From: Numida meleagris
Lineage: Eukaryota > Chordata > Aves > Galliformes > Numididae
NCBI RefSeq assembly: GCF_002078875.1
Contig: NC_034438.1
Location: 68,531,484-68,595,483, forward strand
Length of the DNA: 64,000 nt
Direction: 5' to 3'
Positions 13,199 to 26,649 of the stretch are shown one piece after another. Position numbers and translations under genes: made by a program. Under the pieces are notes generated by a model. It did no database searches. It was not told where the DNA came from and was given only the letters and a program-made list of their open reading frames with translations. The stretch's first letter is position 1. Each line of letters starts with the position of its first letter.

Positions 13199-14310
13199 CT
13201 AGAACCACAGAACCATAGAACATACTGAGTTGGAAGGGAGCCATAAGGATCATCGCATCCAACCCCTGCCTCCACACAGAAGCACCCCAAATCCAAACCC
13301 TACATCTGAGAGCAGTGTCCAAATGCTCCTTGAGCTCCAACAGCTTGTGGCTGTGCCCTCGGCCCTGGGGAGCTGTGCCATGCCCATCGCCCTCTGGTGA
13401 TGAACTTTTCCCTCACCCTCACCTGGTCCTCCCCTGACACAGCTCCATGCTGTTCCCTCGGGCCCTGTCACTGTCACCGACAGCAGAGCTCAGCACTGCC
13501 GCCCTGCTCCCTGTGGGGAGCTGCATCTGCCATGAGGCCTCCCCTCAGCTCCTCTACTCTGGGCTGAACAAACTCAGGGGCCGCAGCTGCTTCTCATACA
13601 TCTTCCCCTCCAGGCCCTTCATCATCTTCAAAGCTTTCCTTTGGATGCTCTCCAATAGTTTTATGTCCTTCTTATGTTGGCATCCAAAACTGCACGCAGT
13701 GCTCAAGGTGAGGCCACATCAGCACAGAGTCAAGCAGGACAATCCTTTTCCTCAACCAGCTAGTACTGCTGGATACCACAACGCTGCTGTCCAGACCCTT
13801 GTTTCCCAGTCTGTGCATATATCCAGGGTTGCCCTGTCCGATGTGCAGAATCCAACACTTGCTCTTGTTAAACGTAATGTGGTTGGTGATTGCTCAGCCC
13901 TCTAATTCATCCAGATCTCTTTGAAAACTCTCTCCATCCCTGAGGAAGTCAACAGCTCTTCCTAATGTAGAATCACTTGTAAACTTATATATAGTACACT
14001 CAATTTCTGCATGCAGATCGTTTATAAAACCATTGAAGAGAACTTGCCCTAAAATGGAGCCCTCTGGAACCCCAGTAGTGACTACTGGCCAGTCTGATGC
14101 AATCCCATGTACTATAATCCTTTAAACTTAATCCATTTGCCAATTGTTCAGCCATCATATTATGTACTTCCACGAGACATTTTGTCTGGAAGGATACCAT
14201 GAGAGGCAATGGTGTTAAAATTAAAAAAATAAAATAAAATTGTATCTTCTGGTTTCCCTTGATCAACCTGACTCCTGGAAAACTGATAAATTTAACATTT
14301 TTCATAAAAG
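13199..14310 (-). mobile_element. CR1 LINE, 5'-truncated, minus strand
   Basis: The 3' end lies at the left edge (agaaccacagaaccatagaa, then ttggaagggagccataagga), the reverse complement of the CR1 tail. The match then runs through the 3' UTR and the end of ORF2 (antisense of the region read as [11 protein letters not shown] in intact copies). It continues into the reverse-transcriptase region near 14,050-14,130 and fades by about 14,310, with an A/T-rich interruption near 14,222-14,240. The coding frame is broken throughout, so it is a dead copy. The long plus-strand ORF at 13,447-13,905 is an antisense shadow of this element. Confidence 0.92.
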
Positions 14311-17300
14311 AGAAGAATGTATCAGCAGGATGAGTTTCAGAAGCATTTTATGCTTGCCAGTAAATATACTGGTTATTTAAGCGGGAAAAACTATTAGCAA
14401 GTCACAGGTCATTCTTAAAAGCCTTTTTCTAATGGAGAGATAACTGCCAGCATATATGCTTTGGAACTTTCGTAGTTAAACGTCTCCTTACAGTTCTCCC
14501 CCCAGACAAGGCGAAAATGCAAATATGTACCTTTGCTTAGGAAGGAATCTCACATTGCTTGTACTGCCACCTCAAAGACATAAAGTAGCATAAGTAAGTT
14601 TTGTATCATTTATTTCAGGTACTCTCTTACCAAATACCAATGCCAATGCCTAATTAATAAATATAATAAGTGGGCAGAGACGTATAAAATATAATCTTAA
14701 AAAAGAATTTATCTGGAACCTATCTTAGAATCTTCTCAAAAATGGATGTCACCATTTAGAAATCACAATTTTGAACAGCCTTATATTTAAGTGCATTTTC
14801 ACCAGTATAATATCTCTGTAAATCACTTTTGTAGACACACATTGTAATGACATATTATGTGATGGACCCATCTTGATATACAGCTCTACAATGCTTGTTC
14901 TCACCATGACTGGTTAATTATGAAAGCATTCCAGGAGACTTAAGAATTAGCCAGTTGTCCTTGGTGAACTGGGAAGAGAAAAATAACTTTTTTTACATAA
15001 GAATACACCAAGTCAAAAGCAGTGTTTCAGTTTTATATTTGTAAGTGACAACTGGCATTCCACAGCATACAATAAATGTTTGATACTTTTAAAAATTTCT
15101 TTCATTATACAACTGTCAATCTTAAGGAGCTTTAGGCAAGAAGAAGATAAAATAAATGGCTTTCATTTAAGCTTGCAGCTTTCTCCATCTGAAGCAAGAC
15201 GTAAAATGTTGCTTGTACTGAGATAACATCTCTTTTGTGTATGTGCATTAAGAAGCCCTAAATAAAACAGCAAACCAATATACCATTTAATTTCACTGAG
15301 TATCTCCTTGTTAACACTCAAGTCCAAAGGCCTTTGTATGCTTATTTGTATCCTTGGTCAAGAAATACATTTATGGCAATCTGGCAGTTGATTAAGAACC
15401 ATCGCAACTCTTGAGTTTGTTGGCAAGTTATCAATAATAACTTTTAAAGGGAAAATACAACAGCTGTTGGATTATAAGGGCATATAAACCAAATGTCTGT
15501 TTTACTAGTACTGTTTTCTGTTTCATCAGTCAGTAGTTACACAGTCCAAGGCCCTAGGGTGAGTATAAATCTTCAAAATATTTTCACACATCCTTTATTT
15601 TACTTGCATGATTAGCCAAGTCAGTTTAGCCACATGAAAGGAGTTTAAAATGTATGACTTGTGTCAGGGGCCAAGCACATAACAAAATTCCTGGAAAGTA
15701 TTACTGAATTTACAGATTTTGTTTTGCCTTCTATTATGAACACATTATCATTCACTTCCATGGGCTTTTTACTGTTGATAACAATTTCTCATCTAACAGA
15801 ATGCTGAATCATGTAGTCCTAAATAATTACTTTTCATATTTATGCACTTCTGCGTAGGATGATCTTCGCTACTGGAAGATGAATCATGAATCCCAGCTGA
15901 AGGTAGGCAAAGCCCAGCAAAACAGCCTTAATAAAGGAAGCGTTACGTCAGCCACGCAGTGTTCTTGTTTCCATACTACAAACAATTTTAACTCATAAGT
16001 ATTATACACTAAGAGTAAGGAGTTGCCACAGGAGAAAGTAGAAGGTGGAAAAATAATGCCAACATCTTCCTATTCATCAAGACTTCTGTTACCATCAGCG
16101 CTACCACATTTAACATGGTGCTGTTTCAACAAAAATAGCCTTTAATAATTATCTAAACGTGACATTCAAAAAGTTTACCAAACAAATAAAAAATCACAGA
16201 AATTTTTAAAAATTAGATAGTTAAAGAACAATTAATTCTTTGGAGGCAGAGGCACTGAGATGCAGCAACACAGTTTTGCTTGTCAGGCATATATGGCCAA
16301 AATACAATGATATGTGGTATTCCTGGTCATGGTAAATGTACTGTGTACCTTCTGAATGAAACAGTGGTGTAGGTATTAATCCCCTGAAATCACAGAAAAT
16401 CTGGGAATTAATAGGCTTCTACTGACTTGAACATCATGAGACTTGAGTAGTATATGCTAGCTATACTACTTTAACAAGTACAGCAATTAATCTGTGCAGC
16501 AAAATAATTTGCTGCATAACCTCATAACTGAGGTATGAGGCTCATACCTCAGCCTAGGCCTTATCTGGCCCAAGGACGTGAACATCCAGAGGTGGATGCA
16601 ACTTACTTTCAACAAGGTCATCCACCCTGATGATGATGTCAACAGCTTGGCTGAAGCAAACAACATCAGTTGGAGACAGCTGTGAGGTTTGGTTCCAAAA
16701 AATCACACCTCTGTTGAAGACAAGGACATTAGTGCAGACACACCTGAGGATGGCAGAAGGCAAAACTAATTAGCGATTCTAGTCCAAAGAAAAATTTCAC
16801 TGTAAATCAATTTAAGTTATTTTGCTGTCAAACACTTTGCTATAATGAAGATGCATGATCTACAGACTCGTATCTAAAATACATGGATTTATGAAGGGTC
16901 AAATGATTTTTAAAAGGATGGCAATAAACACATTATTGAAAAATACATCGCTCTGCTCTTCATGACAACCATTACATAGTCCAAATTTGTGCAGAGCTTA
17001 TGACAAATGGAAGCACAACATTAAGTACCTACTACAACTTCTCCCAAATGGTGAACTGGTTTATAGACAAAATTCCTCAAGAAGAGGAAAAAGCCTGACA
17101 AGAACCTTGTACAATCTCTGCATCATCTGCATTAGTGAGGGTGCTCCATTTACAATAAACCACGAGCAGGTAAAAATATGACACTCGTGAAATGCAGACT
17201 CCCTTTCTAGTTCTTTTTAATGATTTGTAGACGAAACATTGTTCATGCCCTAAGAAAGGACAGGCACTCTGTTTCCATATAAACTACAGACAATGAGTGT

Positions 17301-20300
17301 TTATATGGCTTCTGTCACACAGCATGAAAAGAGAATGTACTAGTTTCCCATAAATACATTATTGTCACGGCATACATGAAATAGAGTATCATTTTTAACA
17401 GAAGCACTGACATTCTCTTTAGCTAGACCATTTTGAACATGAATTCTATAATAAGTACGTGTTTTAAAAAATTTTATTAGAGGCAGCTTAAATCAATATG
17501 CACTTAATTATGAAACAGCACATTTCAATTCTACTTAATTATATTTCAGTACTCTGTTTCTATACAAACAATTTTTTTTTTTTAATATCATGCTGAAAGT
17601 TCAGAATAGCAAAAAGAGATCTGATTAACCTTCTTGAAGTTTATGGGGAATCTGCTTTGCATAAGGGCTCTCATGAACTTGACAGTAAGAAAAAATTATT
17701 CTGGCTTAAAATTTTATTTTGATGAAATATATACATGTATGTCTGAGCAGCATGTGGCATACTTGATCTTGATCCTGCTAACAGGCCCAGTGATTACATA
17801 TAACAGAAAGTTAAATACCATTGATAGTTTTCAAACCATTTGCATTATCTTTACTTTGAAAATAGATTTAGAAAAATTGCTTCCATTACCTGCAATTTTA
17901 ATCTAATGGAAACAGAAAAAATTACAAAAATTGGCAGCAGCCAAATACAACATAATTTCATGCCAAATCAAAACTAAGCAAGTATTTTACCAGTAAGTTA
18001 AAATGAGGCTATCTTTCTATTTTCATGATAAAAAAAAAAACAAGGAAGGTATACTGACGATATTCTGGTTCTTCAAGCTGCCAAGCATTGGCAATTAAGA
18101 GAAGCAGATGAATATTAGTACTAAAAATTGGCACAGAAGGGCCTGACTAAAGTGAAAGAGAGGCTAGAGCCAAATCTCACCGTCTGCGTATCAGGCTTCC
18201 AGGTAAAAATCACTAGATTAGTTTATATCTTATGTGACAGAAAAAAAAAATCACCTTGTACAAAGTATGCAGTAAAATGACTGTTTTCTCACTGCAGAAA
18301 AAGGAAAAAAAAGGATGAATTATCATAGCAAGACTGCCAGAAACCATGTATTTTACTGTTCTCTGATTTATCTCTGATTTCCAATTCAGCTCAAAATACA
18401 ATGACACTGACTAATGACCTGAAACACAGCAGGTTACTGCATAAATTGAAGTAGTTCTCTAAGTTAGCTTTAGGCCAAAACTACTAAAATTAACTTTTAA
18501 CATTAGGTTATGCTTGTATCATCCCAAGACATTATATTTCCCTAGGATAAAATTAAAATATAGATCAAATAAAAATCATACTAAGCTTTTCTTAAGAATC
18601 ACAAAATCAAAATCAATCCCTAGAAAATATTTTTTTTATTTGGTTATGTGCACTCTCCTTTTGACATATACAAGATGGAAATATGACTTATCTCAATCTA
18701 GTTTAGATTAATAGAATTGCACCAACAGCAAATATTTTGTTACAGAACTATTTCAACAATATATAATTCCAACAATAAAGGGAAAAGTTGCTACTTCTAC
18801 ATGCTGTGTCTAAAATTGTCAGTCAGAGATGGAGTATTAGATCAAGGAAGAAATTTCTCAGCAGGGTTTGGCCTTGCCTCTGTAATATTCTTTGAAGTTC
18901 TGCTATTGCATTTAAAATGTCCTTCAAACATTTAAAAGTACTATTAATTTATACAAAGAACATTAGAGCAGTCAGGAAACCTATTATTTTTACAACAGAA
19001 AAAAAAAAAAACACTGAACAAATATTGAAACAGGGGCTTACTAAGAGTTAACACCTTACTTTGCTGCATTTTCTCAATTTATTGTGGAAAAATGCAGGTT
19101 ATCAGGGAGAAAACAAGCATCTCCTGTCAATCACACATTCAAAGGCTGTGTGTGAGGCAGAAGAATCCTTGCAACCACACAAAGCAGTGTGCAATCTGTG
19201 CCCTGAAGGGGCATATTCATAGAGAAAGGTGAAACCGGGACACAACAGTTACACCCAGATGTTCATCACCTTTCTTCAACACCCACATTTTAATGACTCA
19301 GTCTTTTAAAACCACAGCCATGGTTAACTCCTTCTAAAGGAGCCTCAGAGGACAGCAGCATACTTGCTTATTTCTCTTGGGTTTTTCTCTAACAGTGAAA
19401 AGTGGAAATCCAGAATACCAATGCCAAATCATGTTGTTTTCTCATCATAAAAACACATGATTATCACAAATGTGCAGATGTATAGACTGTTGTATCACAT
19501 CAGCTCATTTCGACAGGACTACTCCACCCTGCATAGCTTGTTTCTAAAGAACTTACAAGCCTACAAGCTTACAAACAAATCCATTAATATTCTTTTTTTC
19601 CTCATTATGTGTAGAGAAGGAAAAAAAAAATGGAATTCACATCCCCACATACACTCTTTTTTTACTCACGTCCTTCTCGTGGGGAAGATTTATCCTTGTA
19701 CTTCACACACCCACAAAACAAGAAGTATTTTGTAATTCAGCCATTCCAAGATGAACAATGTATTATCATTTCACACTACAGTATTTTTCAGTATACAGAA
19801 ACCATTAGTGGTTTTAAATTTATTTATTTTTTTAACCATCGGTCTGAGAATACACATTCTAGAGTGGCAATTTTCTGCCTGGCTATACATTTGTATTTTC
19901 AAATGCGTATTTTGTATTCATTTGTATGAAGCCTGCATATTCACCATCTGACTGGGCCTATGAATGTTTTATGGGAATACATCTCAGCACAAGAGGCACA
20001 GAAATTAATTTCCACAAGCAACGTGCTGCGGTTTTAGCTTTTTGTATTCCCCAGTGAAATCCACCTTTCTGAAAGGTAAAAAAGGGGTCATTTGTGTCAT
20101 TTGTGACAGAAGAATTTGTTCTTATTAGGAAACAAAAGCTACTTTCTGTCTTTCTTCGTTTTGCAACAAATATTTTCATTATTTATTTTGTTATTATTTC
20201 CTATAGTTACTGAAGCTGTGAGGTCAGTGATCTGGAAGTTATTTCCCTTTATCTAACTGCCAAAGCATAGCTGCAGCATGTTATCCATTGGAATCCTTAC

Positions 20301-21252
20301 TTGTTTCTAGCTGGCTTCTATTTCTGAAATCTTTGCTGAAGTTCAGTTTCCTAGGGGGGGGAGGGAGGAAAATGGAATGAGCACCACACTAGGCAACCCT
20401 GACAACTTCAATCTCTTGTTTGCAGTAATGTCTCCAGGATTTTTACACATTTTGAAAACCCCTGGTGACAGTCTGAAAATGCCTATGTAACATCCTAGTG
20501 TCTCCCAGATTGTTATTTATTTGTATAATTTCATTAAAATCAATCTTCTTATTCTTTCTGCTAAATGTAATTCTGAACTGCCACATACAGGGGAGGTTTG
20601 GTCTTCTGGGAAAGAGATGTACATGAATATGAAGAAGTGTAATTGAACTAATTCTCTAGAAACCTGGCAGAACAGAAATGAGGTTTTAAAAATCAAAAGT
20701 AATTCTGGATTTTTTTTCTCCGTGATATATTGTACAGACCTTTAGTTATTCCCTCTAAAAGTTATAAAGAAGGCTAATTTACCACTAGCAAAGTAAGGGG
20801 GATGTGACCCAATATTGTACCCTTCCTTCAGGTTTACTGTGGTGGACTTACTGAAATTAAAACCAACAGTCTTTATCTTCACTGAATTTAGGATGCAAAA
20901 ATTACTGCATATCCATGTCCACACATAGACATACCTAACATTTTTAGTGAGATAATTTTTAACGGTAATCTTGTCTTCTATGCAGTATTTATGTCTACTA
21001 AATACCTTAGAAAATATATATTTTTAAACAAAAATTCTGTCAGTTATTGAAGTCAAAATAGCTTAGAAGTTTGCAAGATTAAGACTACATGAATCATTAA
21101 CGAATAGAGAAGCTGAAAGGAAATCATGGTCTTCATGGTTTATGGTTAATTTTTTAAATGTTACTGGCCAGTTGCTCACTATTCAACTTCAGAGCTGCAG
21201 CTTACTGTATATGAATTCAGATTTCACATTACAGCCTAAACCTGTGTATTTC
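14311..21252. other. Noncoding, AT-rich interval
   Basis: No repeat family or supported exon was found. A minus-strand open frame at 16,554-16,763 has slightly higher GC and a segment reading VDIIIRVDDLV. I could not link it to a family, and it has no convincing splice sites. Homopolymer runs of A or T are common (17,571-17,583; 18,240-18,250; 19,000-19,013; 19,620-19,630). Confidence 0.45.
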
Positions 21253-21470
21253 ACAGAATCATTGAATCATTTGAGTTGGAAGGGATCCTTAGAGGTCTTC
21301 TAGTCCAACTCCCCTGCTATGAACAGAGACACCTACACCTCAGTCATGTTGCTCAAAGCTTGATACAGCCTGACCTTAAATGCCTCCAGGGACAGGGCAT
21401 CAACCACATCTCTGGCCAACCTGCTCCAGTGCTTCACCATCTTTATTGTAATAAACTTTTTCCTTATATT
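21253..21470 (-). mobile_element. CR1 3'-end fragment, minus strand
   Basis: It begins with cacagaatcattgaatcatt followed by gttggaagggatccttagag, the reverse complement of the CR1 3' end. It continues through the antisense of the last ORF2 codons (gcctccagggacagggcatc, acctgctccagtgcttcacc). Roughly 220 bases are kept. It faces the plus-strand fragment that starts 17 bases further on. Confidence 0.9.
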
Positions 21471-21486
21471 CTAGTATATATTTTAG

Positions 21487-21669
21487 TCAGAGAGCAGTGA
21501 GGCACAGGCTGCCCAGAGCAGCTCTGGATTGCCCATCTTTGGAGGTGCTCAAGGCCAGGTTCCATGGAGCCCTGGGCAGTCTGGTCTGGTGGGTGGCAAC
21601 TCTGCACATGGCTGGGGGTTGGAACTGGATGATCCTTAAAATACCTTCCAACCCAAGACATTCTATGAT
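21487..21669 (+). mobile_element. CR1 3'-end fragment, plus strand
   Basis: Sequence from gaggcacaggctgcccagag to ccttccaacccaagacattc and tatgatga is the sense CR1 3' end. It lies head to head with the minus-strand fragment at 21,253-21,470. The outer ends of the two copies are therefore complementary and could pair in single-stranded nucleic acid. Confidence 0.9.
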
Positions 21670-21761
21670 GATTGATTTTACAATATTTCTAAATTCTCTT
21701 TAACAGAAGCAGTTTCTAAAACCAAGATTTTCAAGATTTTAAGAAGTTCTTTACAGAAAGG

Positions 21762-21965
21762 GAGGTGAGGTGATGGAACAGGCTGCCCAGAGAGGCTGTG
21801 GATGCTCTGTCCATGGAGGTGCTCAAGACCAGGCTGGATGGGGCCCTGGGCAGACTGGTCTAGTACAACACCTAGAGGTTGGCAGCCCTGCCTGCAGCAG
21901 GGGGCTTGGAAACTGACGATCCTTGGGGTCCCTTCCAACCCAAGCCATTCTATGATTCTATGATC
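21762..21965 (+). mobile_element. CR1 3'-end fragment, plus strand
   Basis: It contains aacaggctgcccagagaggc, aggtgctcaagaccaggctg and gtcccttccaacccaagcc, and ends in attctatgattctatgatcc, the full bird CR1 tail with its octamer repeats. It is in the same orientation as the fragment ending at 21,669. The two differ clearly in sequence and are probably separate insertions. Confidence 0.92.
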
Positions 21966-22591
21966 CATGAGTTGACTCAATTTCTAGCTGAGAATATCAG
22001 ATGTTCATATCTAGTTCAGCAACAGAGGAATATTCTTCTAATATTCTATGCTTTATTACATGATTTATGAATTAAAACTAAGTTTAAAATTACAGTTGCT
22101 TTTTAACAGGAAACTTAAAGAGACTTTAATCATAAATGGACATAGTCTGCTTTTTCTTTCCCAGAAGAATCAGCAATTATTACTTAGTACTGAAGAGTAT
22201 GACAGAGAACTAAACCACATACATGAGCATTCTGATTAGAGTTGCCTCTGCAAAGATATATAAGGGATGCCACAATTGCACAAACAAACAATGAATTCTG
22301 CAGGGTTTTGCTTGTATTATTCTGGGGCTTTGAGAACTCACAAGCTTTCCCATAGAAATGATTTTATGATGCTGAGGAACAGCAATTTACATGACATGGT
22401 CTCGAGACCTAAAACATCTCTACACCTGATCACTTAACTGCTGAATTGAAGTCACCTGGAGTGGCTAACTAGTACTGCAAAGAAGACAGCAAGTAGCCAT
22501 CATTTGCGATACACGGAAACGTGGGACATACTTAATCCTGTTTTCAAGGGAGGGGACAAGTCACTCAGTATATTCCACTGCAACAGAGACA
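21966..22591. other. Noncoding interval between CR1 copies
   Basis: Short AT-rich sequence; nothing recognised. Confidence 0.5.
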
Positions 22592-24062
22592 TTCATAGAA
22601 TCATAGAATCATAGAATTAGCTAGGTTGGAAAAGACCTACAAAATCATCCAGTCCAACCATCCACCTACCACCAATAACCCCACTAGACCATGTCTCTCA
22701 ACGCTATATTTAAATGCTTCTTGAACACTTCCAGGGATGGTGACTCCACCACCTCCCTGGGCAGCCCATTCCAGTGCCTGACCACTCTTTCAGAAAAGTA
22801 GAATTTCCTAATGTCCAGCCTAAATCTCCCCTGGTGCAACTTGAAGCCATTCCCCCTTGTCCTGTCACTAGTTATAAGAGGCCAACCCCCAGCTCACTAC
22901 AACCTCCCTTCAGGTAGTTATAGAGAACAATAAGGTCTCCCCTGAGCCTCCTCTTCTCCAGACTGAACAATCCCAGCTCCCTCAGCCGCTCCTCATAAGG
23001 CCTGTGCTCCAGACCCTTCACCAGCTTCGTCGCCCTTCTCTGAACACGCTCCAGGGCCTCAATGTCTTTCTTGCAGTGAGGGGCCCAAAACTGGACACAG
23101 TACTCGAGGTGGGGCCTCACCAGGGCTGAGTACAGAGGGACAATTACCTCCCTACTCCTACTGGCAATACTAATTCTGATACAAGCCAGGATGCCATTGG
23201 CCCTCTTGGCCACCTGGGCACACTGCTGGGTCATGCTCAGCCAAGCATCGACCAATACCCCCAGGTCCATTTCCTCTACACAGTCTTCCAGCCACTCTGC
23301 CCCAAGCCTGTAGTGTTGCCTGGGGTTGTTGCAGCCAAAGTGCAGGACCTGGCACTTGGTCTTGTTGAACCTCATCCCACTGGCTTCAGCCCAGAGATCC
23401 AGCCTGTCCAGATTTCACTGTAGGACGTCTCTACCCCCAGGCAGATTGACACTTCCTGCCAGCTTGGTGTCGTCTGCAAACTTACTGAAAGTGCTCTCAA
23501 TGTCCTCATCCAGGTCATCGATAAAGATATTGAAAAGGACAGGCCCCAGCACCGACCCCTGGGGAACACCACTTGTGACCGGTTGCCAGCTGGATTTAAC
23601 TCCATTCACCACCACTCTCTGGGCCCGGCCCTCCAGCCATCTCCTTACCCAGCAAAGAGTTTACCTGTCCAAGCCACGGGCTGCCAGCTTCTCCAGGAGA
23701 ATACTGTGGGAGACAGTGTCAAAGGCTTTGCTGAAGTCTAGGTAGACCACATCAACAGCCTTTCCCTCGTCCACCAGGCAGGTCTCTTGATCATAGAAGG
23801 AGATCAGGCTGGTCAAGGAAGACCTGCCCTTCACAAACCCGTGCTGGCTGGGCCTGATCCCCCAGTTGTCCCGCAAATGCCACGTGATCTCCCTCAGGAC
23901 AATCTTCTCTATAACCTTCCCTGGCACCAAGGTCAGGCTGACAGGCCTGTAGTTCCCCAGATCCTCCTTACGACCCTTCTTGTAGATGGGAGTCATATTG
24001 GCAAGTCTCCAGCCTTCTGGGACCTCTCCAGTTGACCAGACATTGTCTACATCAGCTCTGAA
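22592..24062 (-). mobile_element. CR1 LINE, large 5'-truncated copy, minus strand
   Basis: The 3' end is at 22,592, with three ATTCTATG-type octamers (seen as catagaatcatagaatcata). The element extends about 1.47 kb to near 24,062, where similarity stops inside the reverse-transcriptase domain. This is a typical 5' truncation made during target-primed reverse transcription. No target-site duplication was evident, as is usual for CR1. It is the longest and best preserved repeat in the window. Confidence 0.95.
22872..24062 (-). pseudogene. CR1 ORF2 reverse-transcriptase remnant
   Basis: The minus-strand frame carries the CR1 reverse-transcriptase blocks in order: NYRPVSLT, then YLDFSKAFDTVSH with a catalytic Asp, then [20 protein letters not shown], then FADDTKLAG with the catalytic Asp pair, then the thumb-like end ([39 protein letters not shown]). 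Three segments (24,062-23,664, 23,660-23,418 and 23,414-22,875) share one frame and are separated only by single stop codons at 23,661-23,663 and 23,415-23,417. Near 22,875 a frameshift moves the last ORF2 part (reading [20 protein letters not shown]) to another frame. The endonuclease and the N-terminal part are missing. The copy cannot make an active enzyme. Confidence 0.93.
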
Positions 24063-26645
24063 ATTCATACTACTGCTTCATAAATTAGAAGTGTCATCTG
24101 AGAGTAGACTGGAACCTTTGTTTTCATAGTACAAATGACTTTGTTAAATCAGTGTGCCCTTAGTAAACACATTATCTGTCCAAACTACCCATTCTGCTGA
24201 TAAAACCAAGGTTATACTGATTTATTTGGTAAAAATGGATTAAAAAAAAAAAAGTAAGAACAGAATCACAGAGGCTGGTTTCTGTTAATCAGACATTCCT
24301 CTATCATACCAAATAGTGTAACTGACAATGGAGGTGTTGAAATCTGCTCTGGTGCACCTAGCACATTACCCTTAGAAATTAAGAGATTCAGCAGAAAATG
24401 TAGCAGACAGAAGACAGAATGACACTTTTTTTCCTAATCCTTCTAAATTCATGTTAAGACTTCCATGTTGCAATTCCTCGTGCATTTGCTATTTTCCCTC
24501 TTTTTCACAAAACCCCTTGTATTTAACATAGTCTGTTTCTAAAGTGACTCCATAACTGGCTTCGTTTTCTTTAAGGCTAGTTTTCAGCAATTTTTTCATT
24601 AAATCAAGAAATTAAATCCCTTAGTTTACAGAAGATTTTCATTGCCTTTATCTACAGAAAAAAGAATAGAAAGAACAACATAACACTACATCTGACATCC
24701 TGTCTTTTCCACAAATACTCACATGAATGAATGAATGAATGAATGAATGAATGACTGTATGAAGCACAAGTGCAGAGTTTGATGCAGTAGTAAATGAATG
24801 ACTTTGTTTATGATGAGATGATTTGAAAGCTGTGAAGTTTGGTTTCATTCAAGTAAAGCATTAATTAAACCAAATAGGCTTAATTAAGTTTCCCTAAACG
24901 TCTAAGGTTATACACCTTGGAAATCACAAGTTACCTATGACAGTATCTCAGTGAATGGTTCTTGACATTTCACTTTGAACACAAATTTAATTATTAATTA
25001 TTGCCTTTTATCTTAGACTGTCTCTTTCAGAAGTACCAAATGAATGCTCTTGTATGTATCTGTGATTCTTATTATTAGATAAAACACTTTGAAATGAAGA
25101 GACCTGCCAGACTGAGCGCTTGATGAAAGTCTTGGTATATGCTGAACGAGCAGGCTACTCATTACTGGGCATTTGTGTCATATGACGACTGTAAGTATGC
25201 CAGGATCTCAGGGACAGCCCCTCTACTATGCAGGGGAGCAATTCTAAGACTACTACAAGGTGTCAATTCAGTTAGGCCTATACATGTTGACAAATGACTT
25301 CTACACTTTCCTACTGGTAGCACTGCTCTCAGGAAAGCAGATGCTTGACGTTTCAATCAGTAAATGCAGTGAACTAACACCTTTGAGCTCTGCCAAGCAA
25401 TGACCCAAATACAACAAGGGACAACAAGTGCTGACACTTCTACTCTTTTTATGCTGTGCCACTTTTTACCTCCTTCACTTCTTGCTGAGCCTTCCAGACC
25501 ATGCCACCAATGGAGAGAAAGACTAGAAAGAAACCAGTAACAGCAGAAAAAGCAATACAAAATGTTGACACCGATTATTGACTTCATAAGACATACAACA
25601 GTGATTTAAGAAACAACTAACATAGAAAACCACTGCACAGTTCTTGTTTGAATATCTAAAATATCACCTCACTAGAATCCAGAAATAATCTCCCTAGTAA
25701 CTATTTTCTGCAAAGAGACTGAATATAAAGAAAAGACTATAAAAATATAAACCAGTAGTTGTACCGGAAGGTACTACTCGAACAAAAATTAGGAATGACC
25801 AGTAAAGCATTTATTCAGAGCATGTAAAAATTACTCTGAGTGCTTAATACGCTCAAACACTGTACATCTTCAATACCTCACATCTGTTGTAATGGCAGAA
25901 AAAGATAACAGAAAAATCTTTTTTCTGTTTTTAGGATGCCATCTCCACAGAACTTCTGGCTCACATATCCCCTTCTGAGTTCATCTTTCTTTTGACTACT
26001 TTTTGGCTACATCAAAGCAACTTTTAGTAGAATTCCAACTGCAGTAATTAATCTTGTGAGATAAAGAGTTGCCTCTTTCTATGGCACTAACACACAGTTA
26101 TTCACAAATCTTTAAACAAAAATATGTTTTTTTCTTCTTACTAAATTAACACTAATTTTGATACTTTGATCCATTCTTTAAGATTATTGTTAGCACATTT
26201 GTAATTTGGCATTTATTGAAACAATTTGAGGGTTTTTTAAAATCTTGTGGATCCCATGATATAAGATTTACTTATTCTTTCCTCCAAAAGGTTATTTTTA
26301 GCCATGTAATTTACCTTTTCCTTGGAGGGAAGAGAAGATAACAAAGTGCTTGTTCACTTAATTTACAGCAAAGAGTTCCAGCAACAAAGGAAAACCTCTA
26401 ACCACTGTACTGAAGGAGAATTATAGGCTGAAGAAGCAAAAGAAGACAAATGGAACTACAAAACAGCCAGATATACTGTGTCAAGACAGAAATGATCAGA
26501 TCATTTAATAGATCAAATTATGGAATCGTATGACAAATAAAAATGTTACTAGAAATAACTAGCATGATAAAATTGGAGATTTAGCCTTTTATTTTAACAA
26601 GAAAAAGCATTTTCTCATCAGCAAAAGGGAGCTTGTTCTCCATTA
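24063..26645. other. Noncoding, AT-rich interval
   Basis: There is no recognised gene or transposon. It contains the AATG microsatellite listed separately and an A-rich run at 24,241-24,252. Confidence 0.5.
24724..24754. repeat. (TGAA)n microsatellite
   Basis: Seven uninterrupted TGAA units plus a partial one, 31 bases in all, followed by a degenerate unit (tgactg). Perfect short arrays like this are often length-variable. Confidence 0.97.
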
Positions 26646-26649
26646 CGTA

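Noticed and set aside
13447..13905. 152-codon plus-strand open frame
   Set aside because: It is the antisense of the minus-strand CR1 copy at 13,199-14,310.
16554..16763. Minus-strand open frame containing IIIRVDDLV, loosely like the end of a chaperonin subunit
   Set aside because: Only a few residues fit; neighbouring residues do not. No splice sites or poly(A) tail support a pseudogene.
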